From: Planctomycetaceae bacterium
Lineage (GTDB): Bacteria > Planctomycetota > Planctomycetia > Pirellulales > UBA1268
NCBI GenBank assembly: GCA_947464585.1
Contig: CANHYS010000039.1
Location: 1 to 9,844 of the forward strand
Length of the DNA: 9,844 nt
Reading direction: 5' to 3'
The notes beneath the pieces are model-generated. The model saw nothing but the letters and a program-made list of their open reading frames with translations. It did not search any database and was not told the DNA's origin. The translations under genes and the position numbers were made by a program. Below are positions 1-5,790 of the stretch, piece by piece; within the stretch, counting starts at the first letter, position 1; the number at the start of each line of letters is the position of its first letter.

Positions 1-483
1 CAGGCTGTCGTCGGCTCCGCTAAAGAACCGCTCAGGATCAGTCTCGCGGGCCGGTGGCAGCGGCTGGGACCCAAGCACGCGGACCTCCCGTGGCAACACC
101 GGTGGCGAGAAGCCGCCCGGATCGATCATGCCGTTGATCTCGATCTCGTCGCCCACGTGGACAGCGTCTGGGATGACGTCGCCGGCCCACACGCCGCGCT
201 CCCGAGCGAAGCCGAAGTTGACATAGATGCCCGCGGTGTCGTCTTGGAGGACGATACTGTTGACGTCCCGGAGCGTCACCACGCCGCGGATTCGAATGGG
301 CGGATTGGTCGCAAGCTCCGCGACGGGGAGCGACCGCACCTCAGCGATCGGCTGCACGTCAGCGGCGGTGCCTGTGCTCATGTCGGCGGCCGGCGATGAA
401 CTCAGGCCGCACCATGCACCAGTACAGGCGAGGATGACCACGCCGAGCCTGCGCAACGTCCTGGAATCTCTCGTCCCGATCAT
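1..483 (-). CDS. Exported protein N-terminus with OB-like domain, possible sensor kinase (3' end outside window)
   Basis: An open frame starts with ATG at 483 and runs without a stop to base 1 (161 codons). The first ~32 residues look like a signal peptide or signal anchor: basic RDSRTLRR, hydrophobic LGVVILACTGAWCGL, then SSPAA. Residues ~50-130 contain RIRGVVTLRDVNSIVLQDDTAG followed by IYVNF, then VGDEIEINGMIDPGGFSP. This resembles the small periplasmic OB-fold-like domains that often precede the membrane part of planctomycete, acidobacterial and verrucomicrobial hybrid histidine kinases. The last residues (LPPARETDPERFFSGADDSL) resemble the linker into a second such domain. No kinase domain is visible, so the kinase assignment is inference; another exported protein is possible. 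The ribosome site is ambiguous: GGAG lies 12 nt upstream and AGAG 3 nt upstream. It is the last gene of the leftward block, separated from lipoprotein A by 192 nt that hold repeats. Confidence 0.6.
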   Translation of the reverse strand, partial: MIGTRDSRTLRRLGVVILACTGAWCGLSSSPAADMSTGTAADVQPIAEVRSLPVAELATNPPIRIRGVVTLRDVNSIVLQDDTAGIYVNFGFARERGVWAGDVIPDAVHVGDEIEINGMIDPGGFSPPVLPREVRVLGSQPLPPARETDPERFFSGADDSL

Positions 484-556
484 GGACTCTTTGCTCTCCC
501 GGAGCCCTGATCGTAGCCTGTTTTTGCACGGGTTGCCCCCGTCGGCGTCGGCTTTC

Positions 557-587
557 GGGCCAAAAGGTGACAGTCACCTTTTGGCCC
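557..587. repeat. 31-nt perfect palindrome (REP-like)
   Basis: Two perfect 15-nt arms, GGGCCAAAAGGTGAC and its reverse complement, flank a single central A. The palindrome lies between lipoprotein A and the exported/sensor gene. Neither strand has a T-run directly after it, so it is not a classical intrinsic terminator, although it could still act as an mRNA-stabilising or attenuating hairpin. The AAAAGGTGAC core resembles AAAAGGGGAC in the nearby 45-nt repeat. A smaller inverted repeat (CAAGT-N5-ACTTG, 593-607) lies next to it. Membership in a dispersed REP-type family is inferred. Confidence 0.7.
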
Positions 588-622
588 ACGGACAAGTTGA
601 GCACTTGCCACCACGGGGGGCC

Positions 623-667
623 GCGCATCCCGTGCCGATCAGGAGTGGCTGCGTCCCCTTTTCATGT
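623..667 (-). repeat. 45-nt repeat, copy 1, downstream of lipoprotein A
   Basis: This stretch matches 5298-5342 at 42 of 45 positions in the same orientation. On the minus strand it begins ACATGAAAAGGGGACGC and ends GGCACGGGATGCGC. It starts 8 nt after the stop codon of lipoprotein A. The short string gtcggtca occurs beside both copies (671-678 here, where it covers the stop codon; 5343-5350 at the other copy). Stem potential is weak (TGCC...GGCA), so it looks more like a dispersed repeat or 3' UTR element than a strong terminator. Confidence 0.75.
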
Positions 668-675
668 CACGTCGG

Positions 676-1158
676 TCATTTCGATTCGACCGCGACCGTC
701 ACTGGCTTGGAGTCGGCTACGGCGGTGACGGAGAGCCCTGAGGTGTTGGCCGACGTGAATCGCTTGTGAATACCCGAAGGGATGTAGGTCGGCCGTCCGC
801 TTGCGGCGTCTGGAGGTCGCATGCCGGAGTTGTCGTTCACGGCCACGTCGTAGTCTCCCGGCACGAGGAACACGCTGAAGGCACCGTCTGCAGCAATCCC
901 CGCTGAACCATTGGCGGTGCCTTGCTTGGCGGCGAAGTTGATGTAGCCGCCGTTCAGGGGCTTGCCGTCACAGGTGACGTTGCCGGTGAGCTTCACCTTG
1001 CCTGCCGGCGTTCCCGGGCCGCAGCCCACGAGCAGAAGGCCGGTCACCAGAGAGGCACCCAAGAGGAGCCACCGACCGCTGTCAGAGCCACATCTGTGCG
1101 GAATCCGATTCGCAGACACGGTTTTAATCATGTTGCTCGTGTTGGCCGTGTTGGTCAT
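676..1158 (-). CDS. Lipoprotein A, transthyretin/carboxypeptidase-regulatory-like fold
   Basis: A 160-residue protein. A basic start and hydrophobic stretch (WLLLGASLVTGLLLVGC) end in a good lipobox, LVGC, with Cys46 as the predicted lipidated residue. The signal region is longer than usual; a start at Met10 (1131) is possible, but neither start has a strong ribosome site. The mature part contains VKLTGNVTCDGKPLNGGYINF, a GIAADGAFSVFLVPGDYDVAV segment and a closing strand KPVTVAVESK. This is the pattern of the small beta-sandwich carboxypeptidase-regulatory/transthyretin-like lipoproteins that commonly follow DUF1559 genes in planctomycetes. Its ATG overlaps the TGA of DUF1559 protein A (ATGA), so translation is probably coupled and the two products are likely made together. 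It is probably anchored in a membrane facing the periplasm or the cell surface. The exact role is unknown. Confidence 0.87.
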   Translation of the reverse strand: MTNTANTSNMIKTVSANRIPHRCGSDSGRWLLLGASLVTGLLLVGCGPGTPAGKVKLTGNVTCDGKPLNGGYINFAAKQGTANGSAGIAADGAFSVFLVPGDYDVAVNDNSGMRPPDAASGRPTYIPSGIHKRFTSANTSGLSVTAVADSKPVTVAVESK

Positions 1159-2219
1159 GGCATTCTCGCCGACTGGCCGTCGGCACGACCGCCGAGGTAG
1201 TTGTAAACCACGAAGTCGGTGCTGTCAGTCAGAAAGGCCACCGAGCCGTCGGCCATTGCAAACGAGGCGCCGCCTTGGTGATAGCTGCTGGCGCCGGGCG
1301 GATAACTGTACTGAGCGTTGGGGTCTACGAAGCTTCTCGTTGTGCTGTTGATGTACGTCCCGGTCTGAAAAGCGCGCCAGAGCCCGCTAAAAACGCCTCC
1401 CGTCAAAAACTGCTCGCCTTTTCTCTCGCCGATCAGGATCGTCCCGCTCAGCCCGTCGGTCACGTCCTTGAAGCGGGCTTGGAATTCCGAACCCCCGCTG
1501 AAAATCCCAGGAGTGCTTGCAGCATCCTGGCGGAACGCATACGAGCCCGCAGCGGAGCAGTAGCTATTGTTAGAGGCACAGTCATAGCCACGATAATCGA
1601 AGTTCTGTGGCCCTGCGCAGGCAGCGTAGCATTCGACGGGCGTTTGGCTGATGCCGTACCAGCCGTCCCAGTCGAAGGCCTTTCCGGCGCGCGGGTCCTT
1701 ATTTGTCATCTGCAGCATGGTTGCGAAGGGATTGCTCGGACACTCCTGCGCGGGCATCCGCTTTCCTCGAAGCTTTGTCTGGTTCGTGCCGTCGTCGAGG
1801 TTCTGGTTCGAACTGAGGCTGCTGTAGATGTCGGCCATCTCGATGAATGGCATTGCGTCGACCATCCAGGTCCGGCCGGGCCAAGTGGCTCCGCCCCGCC
1901 AATCTATGGCAGAACCGTTCCATCTGGCCATGTTGGTCGCAAACGGGAGCTTGCCCTTGGCGTCGTGGACGTTGTGGAGGGCAAGTGCCAACTGTTTGAT
2001 ATTGTTGGTGCAGGTGCTCCGCCGGGCCGACTCGCGGGCCGCCTGGACAGCCGGGAGCAGCAGACCGACGAGCGTGCCGATGATCGCGATCACGACCAGC
2101 AACTCGACAAGCGTGAAGGCACCCCGGCGCCGCGGGACGCTTCCTCCGCACCGTTGGCTCCTCTGGCTCTTGATGGCCGACTGCACTGCGGCAGAGCCGC
2201 GATCGCGGTTCGTGTGCAT
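1155..2219 (-). CDS. DUF1559 pseudopilin-like protein A
   Basis: A 354-residue protein of the DUF1559 family, which is greatly expanded in planctomycetes and has a type IV pilin-like N-terminus. A ~33-residue basic leader ends [20 protein letters not shown], the prepilin peptidase signal plus membrane/assembly helix (residues ~33-55), followed by [30 protein letters not shown]. The C-terminal signature SSYHQGGASFAMADGSVAFL...DFVVYNYLGG is also typical. The Ala between Gly33 and Phe35 is a variant of the usual G-F junction. A cysteine-rich segment (CYAAC...C...C, encoded about 1554-1631) may form disulfides. The start has an excellent AGGAGG 5 nt upstream. The leader and N-terminal coding region match those of DUF1559 protein B, so the two are paralogues that have diverged in the middle. 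The protein probably assembles into, or caps, an extracytoplasmic fibre; this is inferred from the pilin-like signal. Confidence 0.94.
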   Translation of the reverse strand: MHTNRDRGSAAVQSAIKSQRSQRCGGSVPRRRGAFTLVELLVVIAIIGTLVGLLLPAVQAARESARRSTCTNNIKQLALALHNVHDAKGKLPFATNMARWNGSAIDWRGGATWPGRTWMVDAMPFIEMADIYSSLSSNQNLDDGTNQTKLRGKRMPAQECPSNPFATMLQMTNKDPRAGKAFDWDGWYGISQTPVECYAACAGPQNFDYRGYDCASNNSYCSAAGSYAFRQDAASTPGIFSGGSEFQARFKDVTDGLSGTILIGERKGEQFLTGGVFSGLWRAFQTGTYINSTTRSFVDPNAQYSYPPGASSYHQGGASFAMADGSVAFLTDSTDFVVYNYLGGRADGQSARMP

Positions 2220-2224
2220 GTTAA

Positions 2225-2230
2225 CCTCCT
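2225..2230 (-). promoter_or_regulatory. Ribosome binding site AGGAGG for DUF1559 A
   Basis: A perfect AGGAGG lies 5 nt before the ATG at 2219 and fixes this start. It is the strongest Shine-Dalgarno sequence in the window, suggesting high expression. Confidence 0.85.
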
Positions 2231-2345
2231 CGTAGGTGTTGCCGGCAGGGCTGATCTGGCCCGGGCGGCTCGTTTCTCGTGGGGACCGGACTCCAGCGGG
2301 GCTTCTCCGCCCCAGCTAACCCCAACCTAGTGCCAGCCCCGGAGG

Positions 2346-2376
2346 CCCGCTATTGGAGGAAACTCCAATACGCGGG
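2346..2376 (-). promoter_or_regulatory. TATTGGAG palindrome/hairpin upstream of DUF1559 A
   Basis: The perfect core TATTGGAG-GAAA-CTCCAATA (2351-2370, plus-strand reading) is extended by CCCGC on one side and, after one bulged base, GCGGG on the other. The same core occurs at 7047-7066 at nearly the same distance from the other DUF1559 start. It could be a dimeric regulator operator or an RNA hairpin in the leader. On the minus strand it lies after the terminator-like structure of the beta-helix gene, so it need not serve termination. Confidence 0.65.
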
Positions 2377-2391
2377 TTTTCCCGAACCTCG

Positions 2392-2414
2392 AAAAAGGCC
2401 AGTCGCTGCGGCCT
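2392..2414 (-). terminator. Probable intrinsic terminator of the beta-helix gene
   Basis: On the minus strand, AGGCC, a 9-nt loop and GGCCT are followed at once by TTTTT. The stem begins 6 nt after the TGA at 2420. The stem is only 5 bp and the loop fairly large, so efficiency may be modest. It would allow DUF1559 A to be transcribed separately from the genes upstream of it. Confidence 0.45.
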
Positions 2415-2419
2415 CCCGC

Positions 2420-5197
2420 TCAGCGGATCGACTCCAGCCGCACATTGTCCACATGGAACGACGTCCCGGGCTGGCCGGAACTGCTGATGCCAAGCCAGGT
2501 CAGGCGACTGAAGTCTGGATGCAGGTAAGGGACGCCCTCGAAGGCCTGTTCCGGCTGCCCGGCGGGTGTGAGGGAAAGGCGATACGCGGTGGCGGCTGGA
2601 CGGCCCTCGCCGCCCAGGTCGAGTTGCACTTCGACGTGCAGCCAGGTGCCCAGCGGCGTTTTCTTGAGTTCCTTGCCGGCGACCACGACGGCGCCGTCGT
2701 CTCGGAACAGGATGCTGGGGCCCTCGCGGTACTCCCCATTGTGGGGCAGATAGCCGCGCAGCCCCACGTGAAACTCAGCGGGCCGTTCGGTAGAGTTCAG
2801 CAGGTCGCACGAAAACCTCACCCTTCCCCTTTCAAACGGCCGCACACCCTGGAAGAGGTGCGGCTCCCAACCGTGCTTCAGGCCGTCGGCATCGGTGATC
2901 TTCAGGCTCCGGCGGCCGGATGCGGCTGTCTCGTCGGACACTTGGATCAACTCCGGCCGATTGGAGTCGAAGCAGGTAAACGTCGTGGGCGATGTGCCCA
3001 CGGCAGCGGTCTCGAAATCCTCGATGAACGGCCGGGCCGCCGGAGCGGGCGGCGGCGGGGGCAGCGCAACCACCGGCGGACGCTGCACGCGGCGGGGGCC
3101 GGCGACCCACGTCGGATCGCCGTAGAGGCCGACCTCCGTCGTCACGATCGGCTCGAAGCCCATCGTCAACGCGGGCGACTCCGGCAACAGGCGGAAGTCG
3201 CGATGTGCCGCGTCGGCAAACCGTGGATCGGCGATCTGCGAGTCTTTGTCCCGGCCGGTCGCCTGCCACTGGGCGAAGGTCACGCCCGAAAACAACGGCT
3301 CCTTGCCCGAGAGGTCCCAGTAGAGGTTTCGGCTGAATTCGGTCTTCGTCCTCAGCGGGCTGTGGTGATCAGAGGTCGCCTGCCCCTTGTCCGACAGCAC
3401 GATGTTGTGGTCGAACGTGTAGGACAGATGCTCCTCGGGCCGGGAGCAGCAGATCGGATCGCGGCCGGCAAAGGCAAAGATGTTGTTCCGCACCGTGTTG
3501 CCCTTGCCGTAGTGTTGCGTGAAGGCCGCCGCGCCGACGTCGTACACGATGTTTTGTTCGACCAGGATTTCCGACGAGCCTTCGTCCAAATAGATGCCGC
3601 AGCCCCCGACCGGCATCAGCGGCGTGGGCAGGACGTCATGCACAACGTTGTTGCGGATCACCGTGCCGGGGGAGATGCCCAGCGTGTAGATGCCGCCACC
3701 GTCGCTGAAATAGCCGTTGCAGATGTGGTGGACGTGGTTATGGGCGATCAGGTTGTGGTGTGCGGTGCTCAGCGCATAGCCCCATGAATGGCCGACCGAA
3801 ATACCGATGTGGTGGAAGTCGGAGATCTCGTTGTGCGTCACCTGGTTGTGCGACGCCTTGCCGATCCAGACGCCCTGGCTGCCGCGGAAGATGGCGGAGC
3901 CATCGTGCACGAAGCAGTTGTCGACGATGTTTCTCTGCACGGCCGTCTCTGGCGTATCGCGGTAGGCCCGAGGGCCGATGAAGATCGCGCTGCCGGCCAG
4001 GTCGTGGATGTGGCAGCGTCGCAGCACGTCGTCGCTGCAGCCGCTGTCGAGCCAGAGGCCGTTCTCGCCAGTGTGAGCGAACTCGCAGTCCTCGAACGCC
4101 GCATGCCGCAGGCCCACGGCCTCGACCATCGCCGGCCGCTCGGTGGCCCCCTGCTGATCCTCCTTCATATCGGCCGCGAGCCGGCAGTCGGTGTGTTGGA
4201 AGGAGATTCCCTGGAAACGAACGTGTTCGACGTATTGCTTCTCCGCCGGCAGCCCACGAAAGGCGAGCAGTGTCTGAGGCACCACGGGTGCAATCACCTC
4301 CGCCTGCGTCATGTCCTCGCCTGGCAGCGGCCAGTACGACAGCACGCCGGTCCGCCGGTCCAAATACCATTCGCCGGCCGCATCAAGTGCTTCCGGAACG
4401 TTTTCGAGGTGGTAGCGGGTGTTGTATTCCCACCAATAGCCGATCGGCCACGTGGACGGCGGCGCGAGCCGCACGATGCGCTCGGCCTCTTCAAGCTGCG
4501 TGATGAAATGAATGGAGGTCGTCCACGAGTGATACAGGCAGATCAGGGCATCGGGCTGACTTGCGAGCTGCGGCTGCAGGTCGCCTTCGCGATAGATAAA
4601 TCCGCGTTTGGCGACGATGTTTGGGTCAGACCACTTCTCCCGGTCGAACGGCGCAAGGATGCCCTCGCTGTAGAGGTATCCTTGGTTTGGCGTGCGGGCG
4701 CGGGTGCGGCGGTGTCCATCGACGAAGAGCTGGTGGAAGTACCACGTGCCGTCCTTCACCTCCGGCACCGTTGTCTGCCAAACCGATCCCTCCCCCTTGG
4801 CCCAGCCTCGGAGCGTCTTTCCGCCCGAGATCACTGGCCGCTCCCCGGCGACGGCGGCGTAGGTGATCGGCGCCGTTTCGATGCCCGAGTCAGCCGGAGA
4901 AAATTCAATGGTCTGGCCCACGGAGTAGACGCCGCCGCGGAGCCAGACCGTCACCGGCCCGCCAAGCGGCCCGGTCGCTTTCAGCGTGCGGATTTCGTCG
5001 CGGGCCCGCTGGAGCGTGGCAAAGGGCCCATCCGTCTTGCCCGCGTTCGGCTCCTTCAATGTCCCTGACCACGCATCATTGCCGGTGGGGGCGACGAAGT
5101 ATTCCGCCGCCGCCGCATGCACGGCGTGCATGAGCAGCGCCATACCGAGGAAAAGCCCGATGAGTCGGCACATCGTAAACGGCGTCTGTGAATACAT
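2420..5197 (-). CDS. Secreted right-handed beta-helix protein with C-terminal jelly-roll-like domain
   Basis: A 925-residue protein from ATG 5197, chosen because GGAG lies 7 nt upstream and the next Met begins a clean signal peptide (MCRLIGLFLGMALLMHAVHA). The frame stays open to an ATG at 5263, but that extension is not supported. The mature start EYFVAPTGNDAWSGT, then GPFATLQRARDEI, VTVWLRGGVY and DSGIETAPITYAAVAGERPVISGG (~30-140), is the N-terminal module of many bacterial beta-helix carbohydrate-active proteins, and the layout recalls GH141-type enzymes. Right-handed parallel beta-helix coils rich in N-x-I/V-x-x-N and IHD/VHD run from ~330 to 665, including SDGGGIYTLG (~500) and GIYLDEGSS. 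After DPRF...FRLLPESPAL comes a proline linker (ALPPPPPAPAARP, ~707-718), then a ~205-residue beta-rich domain (EDFETAAVG...SFHVDNVRLESI) like concanavalin A-type lectin modules. It probably binds or cleaves a polysaccharide outside the cytoplasm; the substrate is unknown. Confidence 0.88.
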   Translation of the reverse strand: MYSQTPFTMCRLIGLFLGMALLMHAVHAAAAEYFVAPTGNDAWSGTLKEPNAGKTDGPFATLQRARDEIRTLKATGPLGGPVTVWLRGGVYSVGQTIEFSPADSGIETAPITYAAVAGERPVISGGKTLRGWAKGEGSVWQTTVPEVKDGTWYFHQLFVDGHRRTRARTPNQGYLYSEGILAPFDREKWSDPNIVAKRGFIYREGDLQPQLASQPDALICLYHSWTTSIHFITQLEEAERIVRLAPPSTWPIGYWWEYNTRYHLENVPEALDAAGEWYLDRRTGVLSYWPLPGEDMTQAEVIAPVVPQTLLAFRGLPAEKQYVEHVRFQGISFQHTDCRLAADMKEDQQGATERPAMVEAVGLRHAAFEDCEFAHTGENGLWLDSGCSDDVLRRCHIHDLAGSAIFIGPRAYRDTPETAVQRNIVDNCFVHDGSAIFRGSQGVWIGKASHNQVTHNEISDFHHIGISVGHSWGYALSTAHHNLIAHNHVHHICNGYFSDGGGIYTLGISPGTVIRNNVVHDVLPTPLMPVGGCGIYLDEGSSEILVEQNIVYDVGAAAFTQHYGKGNTVRNNIFAFAGRDPICCSRPEEHLSYTFDHNIVLSDKGQATSDHHSPLRTKTEFSRNLYWDLSGKEPLFSGVTFAQWQATGRDKDSQIADPRFADAAHRDFRLLPESPALTMGFEPIVTTEVGLYGDPTWVAGPRRVQRPPVVALPPPPPAPAARPFIEDFETAAVGTSPTTFTCFDSNRPELIQVSDETAASGRRSLKITDADGLKHGWEPHLFQGVRPFERGRVRFSCDLLNSTERPAEFHVGLRGYLPHNGEYREGPSILFRDDGAVVVAGKELKKTPLGTWLHVEVQLDLGGEGRPAATAYRLSLTPAGQPEQAFEGVPYLHPDFSRLTWLGISSSGQPGTSFHVDNVRLESIR

Positions 5198-5204
5198 GCG
5201 GATA

Positions 5205-5208
5205 CTCC
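5205..5208 (-). promoter_or_regulatory. Ribosome site supporting start 5197
   Basis: GGAG lies 7 nt before the ATG at 5197. The longer alternative from 5263 would add 22 residues encoded partly across a dispersed-repeat-like sequence and has no visible ribosome site. Confidence 0.65.
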
Positions 5209-5260
5209 GGGGAGCACAAAGAAGTTGACTATTCTTCATGAACGTTTGAAGGGCTCCATC

Positions 5261-5283
5261 CAAGCCCGCAGCGCAAGCAAGGG
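5261..5283 (+). repeat. 'ARSASKG'-type dispersed repeat motif
   Basis: The stretch beginning CAAGCCCGCAGCGCAAGC and ending AAGGG would translate as QARSASKG in one frame. From memory, this motif and close variants recur many times as spurious coding or intergenic sequence in planctomycete genomes. Only one copy is in the window, so its repeat status cannot be shown here. It sits 15 nt from copy 2 of the 45-nt repeat, between lipoprotein B and the beta-helix gene. Confidence 0.45.
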
Positions 5284-5297
5284 AATACGCGACGCCT

Positions 5298-5342
5298 GCG
5301 CATCCCGTGCCGAACAGGACTGGCAGCGTCCCCTTTTCATGT
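5298..5342 (-). repeat. 45-nt repeat, copy 2, downstream of lipoprotein B
   Basis: It matches 623-667 at 42 of 45 positions in the same orientation and starts 16 nt after the stop codon of lipoprotein B. With copy 1, it shows that both pseudopilin-lipoprotein cassettes carry the same 3' element. Confidence 0.75.
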
Positions 5343-5358
5343 GTCGGTCAGCGACTCG

Positions 5359-5772
5359 TCACGGTGCCGGTGTCGACTGCTTGTCGAGTTCGGCAAGGGT
5401 TCGCTGGGCAATGGCTTTCACTTCGGCGGGGCTTCTCATCGACTTCTCGATCTGCGTGAACGCCTCGCAGAGGACGCCATTCGGATCGGCGTTCTTTGAC
5501 CGCAATTCTTCCCGCAGTAGTTCGAAGCCCATGAACTCGCTGCCGACCGGGTTGCCCGCGGCGTAGCCCTCGAGCATCTTCCTGGCCCGCTCGAGCGGCG
5601 TGAACTCCTTGGCGGGGATGACCTTTTCCTTGTATCCCTGACTGCACCCGGTGCCGATCGTCATGCTCATGGCGGCGATCAGGATGCCCAACAACATTGC
5701 CAGCGGCGATGCGTTGGTCCGAGTCGTCGTGGAATGCGGCATTCGCCTCGCCGTGTCGTCCTTGATCGCCAT
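5359..5772 (-). CDS. Lipoprotein B, small helical protein of unknown family
   Basis: A 137-residue protein. A basic N-terminus and hydrophobic run (LAMLLGILIAAMSMTIGTGC) end at Cys43, giving a likely but suboptimal lipobox because Gly rather than Leu or Val is at -3. The mature part (KEFTPLERARKMLEGYAAGNP..GFELLREELRSKN..VLCEAFTQIEKSMRSPAEVKAIAQRTLAELDKQ) appears mostly alpha-helical and shows no similarity to the beta-sandwich lipoprotein A. No known domain was recognised. The ATG at 5772 has GGAG 7 nt upstream; Met11 is an alternative. The gene starts 18 nt after the stop of DUF1559 protein B, so the two are almost certainly co-transcribed. Its position matches that of lipoprotein A behind DUF1559 A, which suggests an equivalent partner role, perhaps anchoring or chaperoning the pseudopilin; this is inference. 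Confidence 0.8.
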   Translation of the reverse strand: MAIKDDTARRMPHSTTTRTNASPLAMLLGILIAAMSMTIGTGCSQGYKEKVIPAKEFTPLERARKMLEGYAAGNPVGSEFMGFELLREELRSKNADPNGVLCEAFTQIEKSMRSPAEVKAIAQRTLAELDKQSTPAP

Positions 5773-5790
5773 TGAGAGTCTCCAGCCGCG

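Larger units (their letters stand above)
2220..2376 (-). promoter_or_regulatory. Conserved 5' leader of DUF1559 gene A
   Basis: This 157-nt leader aligns with the leader of DUF1559 gene B. Shared blocks, read on the plus strand, are TAGGTGTTGCCGGC 14 nt from the ATG (2233-2246), GGCCC at 39 nt (2258-2262), TTCTCCGCC at 84 nt (2303-2311) and the palindrome at 132 nt. A second, imperfect hairpin (AGCGGGGC / GCCCC-a-GCT, 2295-2317) is seen only in this copy. Near the gene, both leaders contain CCTA-N2-AGGAG, so the Shine-Dalgarno sequence could pair with the CCT just before it. No convincing -35/-10 pair was recognised. Confidence 0.6.

Noticed and set aside
359..628. 89-codon minus-strand frame crossing the 31-nt palindrome and the start of the sensor-like gene
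   Set aside because: It overlaps the better-supported exported protein by 125 nt, reads through the palindrome (KVTVTFWPESR) and has no domain; such peptides are products of repeats.
227..769. 180-codon plus-strand frame
   Set aside because: It spans the antisense of two genes and an intergenic repeat region and shows no protein features.
1275..2330. 351-codon plus-strand open frame
   Set aside because: It mirrors the DUF1559 A gene, whose pilin-like signature and strong Shine-Dalgarno make the minus strand the real coding strand.
2279..3787. 502-codon open frame on the plus strand, followed by another at 3788-5068
   Set aside because: Both are antisense to the beta-helix gene, which has a signal peptide and clear family motifs. 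Their products are low-complexity and rich in Arg, Ala, Val and Gly, with no recognisable domain, as expected from GC-rich antisense frames.
5198..5263. N-terminal extension of the leftward beta-helix gene to ATG 5263
   Set aside because: It has no ribosome site, begins in a repeat-like sequence and would bury the signal peptide behind 22 extra residues. The ATG at 5197 has GGAG at good spacing.
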